From Belnapia sp. F-4-1 (GTDB taxonomy: Bacteria; Pseudomonadota; Alphaproteobacteria; Acetobacterales; Acetobacteraceae): 64,000 bases of DNA. The notes beneath the pieces are model-generated. The model saw only the letters and a list, made by a program, of their open reading frames with translations, did no database searches and was not told where the DNA came from. A program made the position numbers and the translations under genes. Position 1 is the stretch's first letter. Each line of letters starts with the position of its first letter. Location: contig NZ_KN676113.1 in assembly GCF_000802185.1 (NCBI RefSeq), positions 1,465,087 to 1,529,086 on the forward strand. The letters are read 5' to 3'. This document shows, one piece after another, positions 1 through 10,929 of the stretch.

Positions 1-849
1 GGCGACCAGCGCCTCGGCCAGCACTTCCTTGAAAGCGCCGAAGCCCTTCCCGCCATGCTCGCGCAGCACGCCGTCGGGCGTGGTGCCGGTGATGGCGGCG
101 AGGATGCCGACCAGATTGCGCGCCTCGGCGCGGCCCTCGAGCCCGGCCACTGAATCGGGCAGCGGCTCCGGGTCGGTGCGGGCGCGGCGGACCTTGAGGG
201 CGATGGCGTCGGCGTCGTCGGTCAGGTTGATGCGCGATTGGTCGGAGGGGTCGGACTTCGACATCTTCTTCGTGCCGTCGCGGAGCGACATGACGCGGGC
301 GGCGACGCCCTGGATCAGCGGCTCGATGCGCGGGAAGAAGCCCTCGGCGGAGAAGTCGTGGTTGAACTTCTCGGCGATGTCGTTGGCGAGCTCCAGGTGC
401 TGCTTCTGGTCGTCGCCGACCGGCACCAGCGTCGCCTTGTAGGCCAGGATGTCGGCGGCCATCAGGTTCGGATAGACATAAAGGCCGGAGGAGGCGGCCT
501 CGCGGTCCTTGCCGGCCTTGTCCTTGAACTGGGTCATCCGGTTCAGCCAGCCGAGCCGGGCAACGCAGTTGAAGATCCAGGCCAGCCGGGCATGGGCGTG
601 AACATGGCTCTGGATGAAGAGGATGCAGCGCTTGGGATCGAGCCCGCAGGCGATCAGCGCCGCGGCCATCTCCCGCGTCTGGGCCGCCAGCTCCTTGGGG
701 TCCTGCCAGACGGTGATGGCGTGCAGGTCGACGACGCAATAGATCGCGTCATGCGTGTCCTGCAGCGGCACCCAATTGCGGATGGCGCCCAGGTAATTGC
801 CGAGGGTCGGGATGCCGGAGGGCTGGATGCCGGAGAAGACGCGCTGCAT
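1..849 (-). CDS. trpS: Tryptophanyl-tRNA synthetase, C-terminus outside window
   Basis: Cytoplasmic class I aminoacyl-tRNA synthetase that charges tRNA-Trp. The reading frame opens at an ATG with [12 protein letters not shown] and carries the class I signature as PTLGNYLGA near residue 14 (the HIGH-like site), and [17 protein letters not shown] in the second half, which holds the KMSKS loop. About 283 codons are visible; the family is usually 330-350 residues, so the tRNA-binding helical C-terminus lies beyond base 1. It is the last visible gene of a minus-strand run copA-cueR-copZ-trpS, 31 bp after copZ, so it may be partly co-transcribed with the copper genes, although its function is unrelated. 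Identification is firm. Confidence 0.95.
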   Translation of the reverse strand, partial: MQRVFSGIQPSGIPTLGNYLGAIRNWVPLQDTHDAIYCVVDLHAITVWQDPKELAAQTREMAAALIACGLDPKRCILFIQSHVHAHARLAWIFNCVARLGWLNRMTQFKDKAGKDREAASSGLYVYPNLMAADILAYKATLVPVGDDQKQHLELANDIAEKFNHDFSAEGFFPRIEPLIQGVAARVMSLRDGTKKMSKSDPSDQSRINLTDDADAIALKVRRARTDPEPLPDSVAGLEGRAEARNLVGILAAITGTTPDGVLREHGGKGFGAFKEVLAEALVA

Positions 850-880
850 GGCCGGTTGATCCACCCGCCGGCCCCGCAGG

Positions 881-1081
881 TCAAGCGGCGGCTGTGACCT
901 TGTAGCCCTCTTCCTCCACGGCGGCGGTGACGGCGGCGGGCGCCGCCCCGGTCTCGGCCCGGACGGTGCCGGTGGCGAGGTCGATGGCGACCTCCGCCTT
1001 CGGGTCCAGCGTGCGGATGGCCTCGGTCACGGCGCGGACGCAATGGCCGCAGCTCATGCCTTCGACATGCAGGGTCAACAT
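881..1081 (-). CDS. copZ: CopZ-like copper chaperone (HMA domain)
   Basis: A 66-residue single heavy-metal-associated domain starting [14 protein letters not shown]. The GMSCGHC motif supplies the two Cys ligands of the ferredoxin-like HMA fold, and the C-terminal EEGYKV matches the usual end of the domain. Such chaperones carry Cu(I) to the P-type ATPase in the cytoplasm. I chose the ATG at 1081 rather than upstream codons because it places the first beta strand directly before the metal loop. The start overlaps the end of cueR by 7 bp, so translation is probably coupled. Neighbouring copA and cueR make copper the likely metal. Confidence 0.9.
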   Translation of the reverse strand: MLTLHVEGMSCGHCVRAVTEAIRTLDPKAEVAIDLATGTVRAETGAAPAAVTAAVEEEGYKVTAAA

Positions 1082-1472
1082 GGGTGCTTTCCTTCCAGCC
1101 CATCGAGGATGGGGCAATCGGGCCGGGCATCGCCGTGGCAATGCGCGGCCAGGTGACGGAGGCTCTCGGCCATGCGGCGGAGGCTGTCGGCCTTCTCCTC
1201 CAGCGCGGCGACATGGGTGAGGGCGATGGCGCGAACCTCGGCGCTGGCCCGGCCCCGGTCCTGCCAGAGGGCGAGGAGGCGGCGCACCTCCTCCAGCGGG
1301 AAGGCGAGGTCGCGGGCATGGCGGATGAAGCGCAGCACGGCGATGTCGGCCTCGGCGTAGCGGCGGTAGCCGTTCGCCTCGCGGGCGGGGCGGAGCAGGC
1401 CGATCGCCTCGTAGTGGCGGATCATCTTCTCCGAGACGCCGGAGGCGCGGGCGGCCTCGCCGATGCTGGCGG

Positions 1473-1476
<4 letters not shown>
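1075..1476 (-). CDS. cueR: CueR-like MerR-family copper regulator
   Basis: A 133-residue MerR-family activator. The N-terminus ([20 protein letters not shown]) is the winged helix-turn-helix, followed by [17 protein letters not shown] and the long dimerisation helix. Near the C-terminus Cys113 and Cys121 (CHGDARPDC) have the eight-residue spacing of the Cu(I)/Ag(I)/Au(I)-binding loop of CueR, which argues against mercury or zinc sensing. The ATG overlaps the copA stop by 4 bp (ATGA), and the end overlaps copZ, so all three are in one tightly packed minus-strand unit. It probably activates the promoter at 3915-3945 by the usual DNA-untwisting mechanism. Confidence 0.9.
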
Positions 1477-3906
<2,430 letters not shown>

Positions 3907-3908
<2 letters not shown>

Positions 3909-4626
3909 GGCGGAGATATGGAGCTTCCCACAATGGGAGGGTCAAGGGCTGGAACCGCCAGAGGTTGCCATCGCCGTCGAGGCCTGGCGCCAGGCCTGGC
4001 GGCCGGAGCGTCTTCGCCTGCTGCTCCTCGCCGAGAGCCATATGGCGGGCTCGGCGGCGGAGCTGGCGGCACCGCTCCTGCCGGCGCCGGGCTGGCCGAT
4101 GCCGGCCGGCTTCGTGCGGCATCTCTATTGTCCGGCCTATGGCGAGCCTTCGCTGGCGCCCGAGGTGGCCCGCAACGCCGGGACGCCGCAATACTGGGGC
4201 CTGCTCTCCGCGGCGGAGGGCAGCACGGCACCGACCCGCGCAGCCTTTCCGGCGGTGGAGGCGCGGCTCGCCGCCAAGCTCGGCCTGCTGCAGCGGCTGC
4301 GACGGCGTGGGGTCTGGCTGACCGATGCATCGCTGGTGGCGGTCGCCGGGCCGGGCGGGGCACGGGTGTCGCCGGCCGCCTATGCGGCGGCGCTGCGCGA
4401 GAGCTGGCGGCTGCATCATGGCGTGGTGCTGCCGGCCCTCGACCCGGCGGGCGTGGTGGTGATCGGCCTCGGCGTCGCCAAGGTGCTGCGGGCGGAGCTG
4501 GATGCCACCTTTCCCGGCCGCTGGCAGGCGGTGCCGCAGCCGATGGGCGCGCGCGGGGCGGCCGCAGCCGCGGCGATGGTCGCGGCGCTGGCCGAGGCGC
4601 TGCGGCGCCATGCACCGGGCGATTGA
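3907..4626 (+). CDS. Uracil-DNA-glycosylase-like hypothetical protein
   Basis: A 239-residue soluble protein I cannot name with certainty. It begins [14 protein letters not shown] and then shows a beta-strand motif [11 protein letters not shown] (about residue 36), HLYCPAYGE, a middle segment [12 protein letters not shown], and a late strand [13 protein letters not shown]. The order of a hydrophobic strand ending in AES, a central xWLTD strand and a late VIGLG strand resembles distant uracil-DNA-glycosylase-fold proteins, but catalytic residues cannot be assigned. No signal peptide or membrane segment. Its ATG lies inside the divergent copA promoter; a start further in would delete the first strand, so I kept 3907. 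A protease gene follows 32 bp downstream. Confidence 0.55.
3915..3945 (-). promoter_or_regulatory. CueR-type promoter and operator of copA
   Basis: Reading the minus strand, a -35 box TTGACC (3945-3940) and a weak -10 box CATATC (3920-3915) are separated by 19 bp. In the spacer lies the dyad CTTCCCA-CAA-TGGGAGG (plus strand 3924-3940; one mismatch). The overlong 19-bp spacer and this half-site match the known architecture of CueR-activated copper promoters. The site lies inside the first codons of the divergent gene starting at 3907. Confidence 0.75.
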
Positions 4627-4658
4627 CTCCGTCCCGCCCGTGCCCGACATCCCCGGCC

Positions 4659-5735
4659 ATGCCGCACCCGTTCCGCCTCGCGCTGCTCCTCCTGCTCCTG
4701 CCGGGCGCCGCCCTGGCCCAGGGCTCACCTCAGCCGGGCCAGCCCTTCCATGTCGTGAACCGCACCGGCGTGCCGGCGAAGGAGCTGAACGCCGTCCGCA
4801 CCCCGCGCGGGGCGGCCAGCGATTGGGGGCGCAACCTGCTTTCGCCCGAGCGGCCGCTGGCGCCGGGCGGCGGCTTCCGCGTCAACCCGGCCGAATCCGC
4901 TGGCTGCCGCTTCGACCTCCGCCTGGTGCTGACGGACGGGCGGGAGGCGATGCTGCAGGACCAGGATATCTGCGCCAACCGGGAGCTGGCGCTGGAGGCC
5001 GCGAGCCGCCCGCTGCCCTCCGGCAAACCGGCGCCCGCCACCGCCGCGGTGGTGCCGCCGCCTTCCAACGTGCCGCAGCAGCGGCCGAACCAGAATGCCC
5101 GCAACGTCTCGACCGGCAGCGGCTTCCTCGTCGCGGCGGACCGGGTGCTGACCAACCAGCATGTGGTCAATGGATGCGACCGCATCGTCATGCGCGCGCC
5201 CGATGGGCGCTGGCTCGCCGCGGTGCCGCCAGCGCGGGTGGACAATGATCTCGACCTTGCCCTGCTCGCAGTGCCCGGCCTGCCGGGGCCGGCGCTGCCC
5301 TTCCGCGGCGGGCCGGCGGTGCGGCGGGGCGATGGCGTCGTCGCCTATGGCTTCCCGCTGGCGGGGCTGCTCTCCTCGGATGCCAAGCTGACGCGGGGGG
5401 AGGTGAACGGGCTCGCCGGCCTCGCCGACAACCGCAACCAGTACCAGATCAGCGCCGAGGTCCAGCCAGGCAATTCCGGCGGGCCGCTGCTCGACATGCA
5501 TGGCAACATCCTCGGCGTCGTCGTCTCCAAGCTGAACGCCCAGCGCATCGCCAAGGTCACCGGGGACATCGCGCAGAACATCAATTTCGCGGTGAAGGGA
5601 GAGGCGGCGCAGGTCTTCCTTCGCCGCGCCGGGCTCAACCCGCAGGTGGCGGAGAGTAGCGGGCCGGAGCGCGGCGCGGCGGATGTCGGCGAGATCGCCA
5701 ACCGCAGCACGCTCTTCATCCGCTGCGAGCGGTAG
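4659..5735 (+). CDS. Secreted trypsin-like serine protease
   Basis: A 358-residue exported protease. An N-terminal signal peptide (MPHPFRLALLLLLLPGAALA) precedes an all-beta segment of about 120 residues and a trypsin/DegP-type catalytic domain. The triad is visible: His168 in TNQHVV, Asp199 in NDLDLALL and Ser273 in QPGNSGGPL. No PDZ domain follows, so it is shorter than DegP-type proteases and probably acts alone in the periplasm or outside the cell. The start is set at the ATG that gives a complete signal peptide. The 3' end overlaps the convergent MFS gene by 20 bp. Substrate unknown. Confidence 0.85.
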   Translation: MPHPFRLALLLLLLPGAALAQGSPQPGQPFHVVNRTGVPAKELNAVRTPRGAASDWGRNLLSPERPLAPGGGFRVNPAESAGCRFDLRLVLTDGREAMLQDQDICANRELALEAASRPLPSGKPAPATAAVVPPPSNVPQQRPNQNARNVSTGSGFLVAADRVLTNQHVVNGCDRIVMRAPDGRWLAAVPPARVDNDLDLALLAVPGLPGPALPFRGGPAVRRGDGVVAYGFPLAGLLSSDAKLTRGEVNGLAGLADNRNQYQISAEVQPGNSGGPLLDMHGNILGVVVSKLNAQRIAKVTGDIAQNINFAVKGEAAQVFLRRAGLNPQVAESSGPERGAADVGEIANRSTLFIRCER

Positions 5736-6879
5736 CGGGCCAAAGAACGAGCGCGGCCAGCAGCAGCGCGAGCCAGCTCCCCGCCAAAGCGGGGCCGGCG
5801 CCGAAGGCGTCGATGGCGAGGCCGACCAGCAGCGGCACCGCGCCGAAGCCAAGGTGGGCGAGGACGAAGTAGCCGGCGACGGCGCGCGCCCGCTCCTCGC
5901 CCGAGGCCGCCTCGGCCACCGCCGCGAGGCCGCCGGGATAAACGAAGCCGTAGGTGCCGATGCCGACCACGGCGCCGCCCAGCAACAGCGAGGCCATCTC
6001 CCAGCGCGCGGCGCCGAGGCCCGCGGCGCCGAGGAAGGTCAGCCCGGCGCCGAGCAGCAGGATGCCGAGGCCCAGGCGCACCGCCCGCCGCGGCGCCACC
6101 TGGCGGAAGCCGCGCTGGGCGATGACGCCGATCAGCATCATGGCGCAGGCGGCGAAAGGCCCGGCGAGCGGCCGGCCGCCGGCGGCAAGGGTCGATTGCA
6201 CCGCCGTCAGCACCGTCCCAGTCACGCCCCAGCCGGGGAGGATGGCGCAGGTCGTCGCCAGCGTGCCGCGCGGGAAGCGGGGGCGTCGGAGCCAGCCCTC
6301 CTGGGGTGCCGCCAGCGTTTCCGGCAGGCGGGCAACAAGGGCAAGCAGCACGAGGCAGATGACGAGGTGCAGGGCGAAGGTCGGCGGCGGCCGTAGCGCC
6401 GGCCAGGCAAGGATGGCGGCCAGCGTCAGGATGCCGCCGGCGCCGAAGCTGCCGATGGTGGCGAGGGCGATCACCCCGGCGGCGCGGCGCCCGCCCTCAG
6501 GCCCGCCGCCGCCGAGTTCCGCCCCCCAGGCTGCCGCTGCGCCGGCGACGCAGCCCATGCCGAGGCCCTGCGCCACCCGCGCCAGGGCCAGCGCCGGGAT
6601 GCTCGGCCAGAGGCTCAGCGCCAGGCTGGACAGCGCGGCGAGCGCCACGCCGAGCAGCACGCAGGGCTTGCGGCCGATGCGGTCCGGCAGCGGCCCGAGC
6701 AGCGGCGCCGTCACGATCACCGTCGCCGCATAGCAGGCGAAGGCGAGGGCCAGGGCGCCGGCGCCGTAGCCGCCGCGGGCCGCCATCTCGCCATAGAGCG
6801 GCAGGGGGATGGTTGTCGCCAGCCCAACGGCGCCGATGGCGAGGCCGACCACGGGCACGGCATGGGCAGGATAGGGCAA
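5716..6879 (-). CDS. MFS transporter (YbfB/ydhP-like drug exporter family)
   Basis: A 12-helix inner-membrane transporter of about 387 residues. The MFS motif A between helices 2 and 3 is seen as LLGPLPDRIGRKPCVLLG, and repeated hydrophobic segments of about 20 residues fill the rest. The substrate cannot be read from sequence; efflux of a small molecule is the usual role. No ATG suits the N-terminus: the first helix (PVVGLAIGAVGLATTIPLPLY) is preceded by a TTG at 6879 and a GTG at 6858, and either may be the real start. It is divergent from a GNAT acetyltransferase, a common pairing in resistance loci, but that link is inference. Confidence 0.75.
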   Translation of the reverse strand: MPYPAHAVPVVGLAIGAVGLATTIPLPLYGEMAARGGYGAGALALAFACYAATVIVTAPLLGPLPDRIGRKPCVLLGVALAALSSLALSLWPSIPALALARVAQGLGMGCVAGAAAAWGAELGGGGPEGGRRAAGVIALATIGSFGAGGILTLAAILAWPALRPPPTFALHLVICLVLLALVARLPETLAAPQEGWLRRPRFPRGTLATTCAILPGWGVTGTVLTAVQSTLAAGGRPLAGPFAACAMMLIGVIAQRGFRQVAPRRAVRLGLGILLLGAGLTFLGAAGLGAARWEMASLLLGGAVVGIGTYGFVYPGGLAAVAEAASGEERARAVAGYFVLAHLGFGAVPLLVGLAIDAFGAGPALAGSWLALLLAALVLWPATARSG

Positions 6880-6982
6880 CGGGCGACTCCGGCGGCGGCC
6901 GGGCAGAGTGCGGCAGGCGGCAGGGCGGGTGAAGGGCCCGCCCAATGGACAAGACGACCCGCAGGGGGCAAGATTCGTTGCC

Positions 6983-7513
6983 ATGACCGACCTTTCGCTC
7001 CGCGACAGCACCGCAGCCGACATCCCGGCAATCGCCCGCATCTATGCCCACTGGGTCCGCCATGGCTCCGGGAGCTTCGAGACCGAGCCACCGGACGAGG
7101 CGGAGATGGCGCGGCGGCGGGAAGCAATCCTCGTTGGGGGCTATCCCTATCTGGTGGCCGTCGATGCGGCAGGGACGGTGCTTGGCTATGCCTATGCCAG
7201 CGCCTACCGGACGCGGCCGGCCTATCGGTTCACGGTGGAGAATTCGATCTATGTGTCGCCTGAGGCCGGGCGGCGCGGCATCGGCCGGCTGCTGCTGCAG
7301 GCGCTGATGGCGCAGTGCGAGGCGCTCGGCTACCGGCTGATGGTGGCGGTGATCGGCGATTCCGGGAATGCCGGCTCGATCGGGGTGCACAAGTCCTGCG
7401 GCTTCGCCCATGCCGGCCTGCTGCCCGCCATCGGCTGGAAGCATGGCCGCTGGCTAGACTGCGTCCTGATGACCTGCGCGCTTGGCGAAGGGGCCTCAAC
7501 GGCCCCTGACTGA
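6983..7513 (+). CDS. GNAT N-acetyltransferase, phosphinothricin acetyltransferase-like
   Basis: A 176-residue cytoplasmic acetyl-CoA-dependent acetyltransferase. It starts MTDLSLRDSTAADIPAIARIY, typical of the Pat/YncA branch; the acetyl-CoA loop is near residues 97-105 (PEAGRRGIGRLLL), followed by GNAGSIGVHKSCGFAHAG, the conserved C-terminal signature of the phosphinothricin/methionine-derivative acetyltransferases. Known members acetylate phosphinothricin or methionine sulfoximine/sulfone. It faces a divergent MFS gene. The downstream intergenic region holds two strong hairpins that probably terminate it. Confidence 0.85.
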   Translation: MTDLSLRDSTAADIPAIARIYAHWVRHGSGSFETEPPDEAEMARRREAILVGGYPYLVAVDAAGTVLGYAYASAYRTRPAYRFTVENSIYVSPEAGRRGIGRLLLQALMAQCEALGYRLMVAVIGDSGNAGSIGVHKSCGFAHAGLLPAIGWKHGRWLDCVLMTCALGEGASTAPD

Positions 7514-7522
7514 TGGCGGGGT

Positions 7523-7572
7523 CCGGGGGGAAGCTTTCCCCCCGGGTGGAGGCACGGGGGCAGGACCCCCGT
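7523..7572. terminator. Two G-rich hairpins between convergent genes
   Basis: Between two convergent genes lie two stem-loops: 7523-7532 pairs with 7536-7545 (10 bp, CCGGGGGGAA with a 3-nt loop) and 7554-7560 pairs with 7566-7572 (7 bp, ACGGGGG with a 5-nt loop). No clear T-run follows on either strand. They fit a bidirectional terminator or a dispersed intergenic repeat of this high-GC genome. Confidence 0.55.
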
Positions 7573-7580
7573 CACCCGCT

Positions 7581-8513
7581 TTACGCGTAGCGGCGCGCCG
7601 CCATGGCGGCGTTCCGCGTACCCATCCGCGCACCGAGCACTGCGGCCACGGCGCCGAGCAGCATCGCAGCGAAAGCCCAGTAGGCTGCCACAGCGCCGGC
7701 CGTCGCCGCCGCATCGGCCGCTTCGCGGGCCTGGCGCTCTGCGGTCTGCGCCGTCTCGGTCGCCTGCTGCTCGACCTGCTGGATGCGGCGGTTCGCCTCA
7801 TCGGCCGGGATGTTGTACTCGGCTGCCACCAGCCGGCCCAGCCGGTCGCGGTCCCCCTGCGGCAGGTTGCCGTCGGTGACGCGGCGGGTGAGGATCTGGC
7901 CGATCTCCGCCTTGCGCTGGTCGCTGTTCATCGCCGCCGGGTCGCCGCCGCCGGTGCCGCTGAGGGCGTTCTGCGCGCGGTCGACGAGCTGCTGCGGATC
8001 GATCTGGCTGGCGAGGCGGCTGGCCGGGCCGGAGGCGGCGGAGGCTGCCTGACCGGCGGCTTGGGACACGCCGCCGACGATGGAGGAGAGGCCCTGGGTC
8101 GCGGTCGAGGCGGTGCCGGCAATGATGTTGCCGAGCAGCACCGCCGAAAGCAGGTAGCCGATGGCCCAGACCGAGAGGCCATGCAGCGTGCTGTCCGTGC
8201 CGTCCGCGCTGCCCGAGAGGCGCGCCGCGACATAACCGCCGACCGCGAGGCCGATCAGGTTCGAGATCAGCAGCCAGGCGCCGGCGGCGATGCCGACGGT
8301 GGAGCCGCTCGGCGACTGGGCGTTGGTGGCGTCGACCGAGCTGGCCCCGACGGCGACACCGAGGATGGAGAGCATGGCGCCCACCGCGACGGCGACGATG
8401 CCGCCGGCGAGGATGGCGCCCCAGGAGACGCGGCGCGGCAGGGGCGCAGCGGTTTCCAGCGAGCCGGTCATGGTGCCGGGCGTAGTGGTCGCGCCTATGG
8501 TTTGCGTGGCCAT
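7581..8513 (-). CDS. Multi-pass membrane protein of unknown function
   Basis: A 310-residue protein starting MATQTIGATTTPG. After a short cytoplasmic tail it has a segment RRVSWGAILAGGIVAVAVG, then several hydrophobic helices: a pair around residues 25-60, a pair around 75-100 with a small Gly motif, one near 115-140, and a C-terminal helix (AAYWAFAAMLLGAVAAVLGARMG). Between them is a long polar stretch with coiled-coil character (NRRIQQVEQQATETAQTAERQAREAADAA). The RRVSWGAI opening is shared by a widespread but uncharacterised alphaproteobacterial membrane family. The ATG at 8513 gives the conserved start. No function is proposed. Confidence 0.7.
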   Translation of the reverse strand: MATQTIGATTTPGTMTGSLETAAPLPRRVSWGAILAGGIVAVAVGAMLSILGVAVGASSVDATNAQSPSGSTVGIAAGAWLLISNLIGLAVGGYVAARLSGSADGTDSTLHGLSVWAIGYLLSAVLLGNIIAGTASTATQGLSSIVGGVSQAAGQAASAASGPASRLASQIDPQQLVDRAQNALSGTGGGDPAAMNSDQRKAEIGQILTRRVTDGNLPQGDRDRLGRLVAAEYNIPADEANRRIQQVEQQATETAQTAERQAREAADAAATAGAVAAYWAFAAMLLGAVAAVLGARMGTRNAAMAARRYA

Positions 8514-8655
8514 TTGTTGTATCCGTGACTGGTTGTGGCGGCAGAACGCCCGCCCCTCGCGGCGGTTCACGGCTTCGGGTTGCGGTTTCTGCCTTGCTCC
8601 CGCCACAGGCCCGGTCCAAACCCCCGGCCATTGCTTCTCTGGTCCGGAATTGCCG

Positions 8656-9564
8656 ATGCAGGTCTACCTGCCGATCGCCGAGATGTCGGTGGACGCCTTC
8701 CTGCTGGTCGGCATCGGGTTCGGCGTGGGCTGGCTTTCCGGCCTGTTCGGCGTGGGCGGCGGCTTCCTGCTGACGCCGCTGCTGATCCTGATCGGCATCC
8801 CCTCTCCCGTCGCCGTCGCCTCGGGAGCGAACCAGACGCTCGGCGCCTCGGTCTCCGGCCTCATCGCGCAATGGCGGCGCGGCAATGTGGACGCCAAGAT
8901 GGGTGGCGTGCTGCTGGTCGGCGGCGTGCTCGGCTCGCTGGCGGGCGTGCAGCTCTTCGCGCTGCTGCGGCGGGTGGGGCAGGTCGACCTCGCCGTCTCG
9001 GTCTTCTACGTGGTCGTGCTGGGCACGGTCGGCGGGCTGATGGTGATGGAGAGCGTGCGCGCCATCCTCCGCCGCCGCACCGCCACGAAGCGCAAGCTGC
9101 ACGAGCATTTCTGGATGCACGGCCTGCCGCTGAAGATGCGGTTCCGCCGCTCGCGGCTCTACATCTCCATCATCCCGCCGTTTGCGGTCGGCTTCGGCAT
9201 CGGCGTGCTCTCGGCGGTGATGGGGGTGGGCGGCGGCTTCATGCTGGTGCCTGCGATGATCTACTTCCTCGGCATGCCGACCTCGGTGGTGATCGGCACG
9301 TCGCTCTTCCAGGTGGTCTTTGTCGCCGCGAACGTGACGATGCTGCAGGCGGTGCAGCTCGGCACGGTCGACATCCTGCTGACCATGCTGCTGCTGCTCG
9401 GCGGCGTCGCCGGCGCGCAATTCGGCGCCTCCATGGGGACGCGGCTGCGCGGGGAGGAGACGCGGGCGCTGCTCGGCCTGCTGGTGCTCTCGGTGGCGAT
9501 GAGCCTGCTCTGGGGCCTGCTGCGGAGGCCGCCGAACCTCTTCAGCAGCGGCCCCGCGCTGTGA
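8656..9564 (+). CDS. TauE/SafE-family membrane permease (anion/sulfite exporter type)
   Basis: A 302-residue inner-membrane protein. The two inverted halves each begin with the TauE/SafE signature: SGLFGVGGGFLLTPLLILIG (about residues 33-52) and LSAVMGVGGGFMLVPAMIYF (about 190-210). Characterised relatives export sulfite, sulfoacetate or other sulfur/organic anions. Its stop overlaps the GTG of the next gene (GTGA), and that gene encodes the TIGR02186 partner which regularly accompanies this TauE subgroup in alphaproteobacteria. The ATG at 8656 follows CCGGAA. Confidence 0.85.
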   Translation: MQVYLPIAEMSVDAFLLVGIGFGVGWLSGLFGVGGGFLLTPLLILIGIPSPVAVASGANQTLGASVSGLIAQWRRGNVDAKMGGVLLVGGVLGSLAGVQLFALLRRVGQVDLAVSVFYVVVLGTVGGLMVMESVRAILRRRTATKRKLHEHFWMHGLPLKMRFRRSRLYISIIPPFAVGFGIGVLSAVMGVGGGFMLVPAMIYFLGMPTSVVIGTSLFQVVFVAANVTMLQAVQLGTVDILLTMLLLLGGVAGAQFGASMGTRLRGEETRALLGLLVLSVAMSLLWGLLRRPPNLFSSGPAL

Positions 9565-10301
9565 TCCGCCTCGCCCTGCTGCTGCTGCTCGCCTGGGCCA
9601 ATCCCGGCCGGGCGCAGGAGGTGCCGCTGGTCGCCGCCCTTTCGCAGAGCGCGGTCGAGGTGACGACGGGCTTCACCGGCACCTCGCTCATGGTCTTCGG
9701 CAGCACCGAGGGGCCGATCGGGCCGGGCGGGGACGAGGTGCTGGTGGTGGCCCGCGGCCCGACCCGGCCGGTGGTGGTGCGGCGGAAGGTCCCGGTGCTC
9801 GGGATGATCTGGGTGAACGGGCCCTCCGCCCGCTTCGCCGGGGTGCCGGGCTTCTACTTCCTCGCTGGCACCCGCCCGGCCTGGCAGGTGCTGCCGGAGG
9901 ACGAGCGGCAGCGGAACAGCCTCGGCCTCGACAGCCTGCCGCTGACCAGCACCGGCGCGCGCTCACCCGCCTTCCGCGCCGCGCTGCTCGACCTCGAGAG
10001 CCATAGCGGCCTCTGGCTCGAGAACACGTCGCCCGTCGAGATCGCCGGCAGCCGGCTCTTCCATGCCCGGCTGCCGCTGCCCGCCGCGGTGCCGACCGGC
10101 GACTACCAGGTGGAGGTGCTGCTGGTGCGCTCCCGCCGGATCGTGGCGCGGCAGGCGCTCGCCTTCCGGGTGGACCGGGTCGGCACGGCGGACCGCATCG
10201 CCACCGTCGCCGCGGACCAGCCTTTCCTCTACGGTCTGTCCTGCATTCTGTTCGCGGCGCTGGCCGGCTGGCTCGGCAGCGTCCTGTTCCGGAGGGGTTG
10301 A
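9561..10301 (+). CDS. TIGR02186-type exported membrane-anchored protein
   Basis: A 246-residue protein with an N-terminal signal (MIRLALLLLLAWANPGRAQ), a beta-rich periplasmic region (VEVTTGFTGTSLMVFGSTEGP, then VVARGPTRPVVVRRK) and one C-terminal transmembrane helix (LYGLSCILFAALAGWLGSVLF) ending in RRG. This topology and the FxGxxLxVFG opening fit the TIGR02186 family, which is found next to TauE/SafE permeases but has no known biochemical role. The GTG start overlaps the tauE stop (GTGA) and its own stop overlaps the next ATG by one base (TGATG), so the three genes look translationally coupled. Confidence 0.8.
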   Translation: MIRLALLLLLAWANPGRAQEVPLVAALSQSAVEVTTGFTGTSLMVFGSTEGPIGPGGDEVLVVARGPTRPVVVRRKVPVLGMIWVNGPSARFAGVPGFYFLAGTRPAWQVLPEDERQRNSLGLDSLPLTSTGARSPAFRAALLDLESHSGLWLENTSPVEIAGSRLFHARLPLPAAVPTGDYQVEVLLVRSRRIVARQALAFRVDRVGTADRIATVAADQPFLYGLSCILFAALAGWLGSVLFRRG

Positions 10302-10801
10302 TGGGCGAGACGCGGGAGCAGCAGGAGGCCGCGAGCAAGCGCGACCGGGTGTTTCTCGTGGTGGTGGACGACAGCCCGGAGCGGGCCGTCGCGCTCCGCT
10401 ATGCCTGCCTGCGCGCGCGCAACGGCGGCGGGCGGGTGGCGCTGCTGCGGGTGACCGAGCCCGAGGGCATCACCGAATGGGCCGGCGTCGGCGCCATGAT
10501 GGCCGAGGAGCGGCGGGAGGAGGCGGAGCGCATCCTCAGCGGCCTCGCCGCGCAGGTGAACGAGATCACCGGCGGGCTACCGATCCTCCTCATCCGCGAG
10601 GGCAATCCCCGCGATGAGCTGCTGGCACTGCTCAAGGAGGACCCGCGCATCTCCATCCTGGTGCTGGCCTCCTCCGGCGACGGCAGCGGGCCGGGGCCGC
10701 TGATCAACGCGCTGACCGGGCGCTACGCCACGCATGTGCGGGTGCCGATGACGATCGTCCCGGGCAACCTCGACGATGCCGAGATGGAGCGCGTGACCTA
10801 G
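10301..10801 (+). CDS. Universal stress protein (UspA family)
   Basis: A 166-residue single Usp domain: a first strand VFLVVVDDSPERAVALRYA, a middle segment with MMAEERREEAERIL, and the C-terminal phosphate-loop region ILVLASSGDGSGPGPLINALTGRYATHVRVPMTIVPG. The loop is a modified form of the ATP-binding G-x2-G-x9-G(S/T) motif, so nucleotide binding is likely but not certain. The ATG at 10301 has GGAGGGG just upstream and overlaps the preceding stop by one base, tying its expression to the TauE/TIGR02186 pair. A regulatory or stress-linked role with the transporter is inference. Confidence 0.8.
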   Translation: MGETREQQEAASKRDRVFLVVVDDSPERAVALRYACLRARNGGGRVALLRVTEPEGITEWAGVGAMMAEERREEAERILSGLAAQVNEITGGLPILLIREGNPRDELLALLKEDPRISILVLASSGDGSGPGPLINALTGRYATHVRVPMTIVPGNLDDAEMERVT

Positions 10802-10929
10802 CCTCGACCGCGACGCCGGGCCCATGGGACGCGATAGCCGGGATCAAGCTCGCGACACCGGGGCATCCCGGGCCAATGCCGGCCGTTACGGCATGCATGG
10901 GATATGGTCATCGAGCTTGGTGCGCCTGC

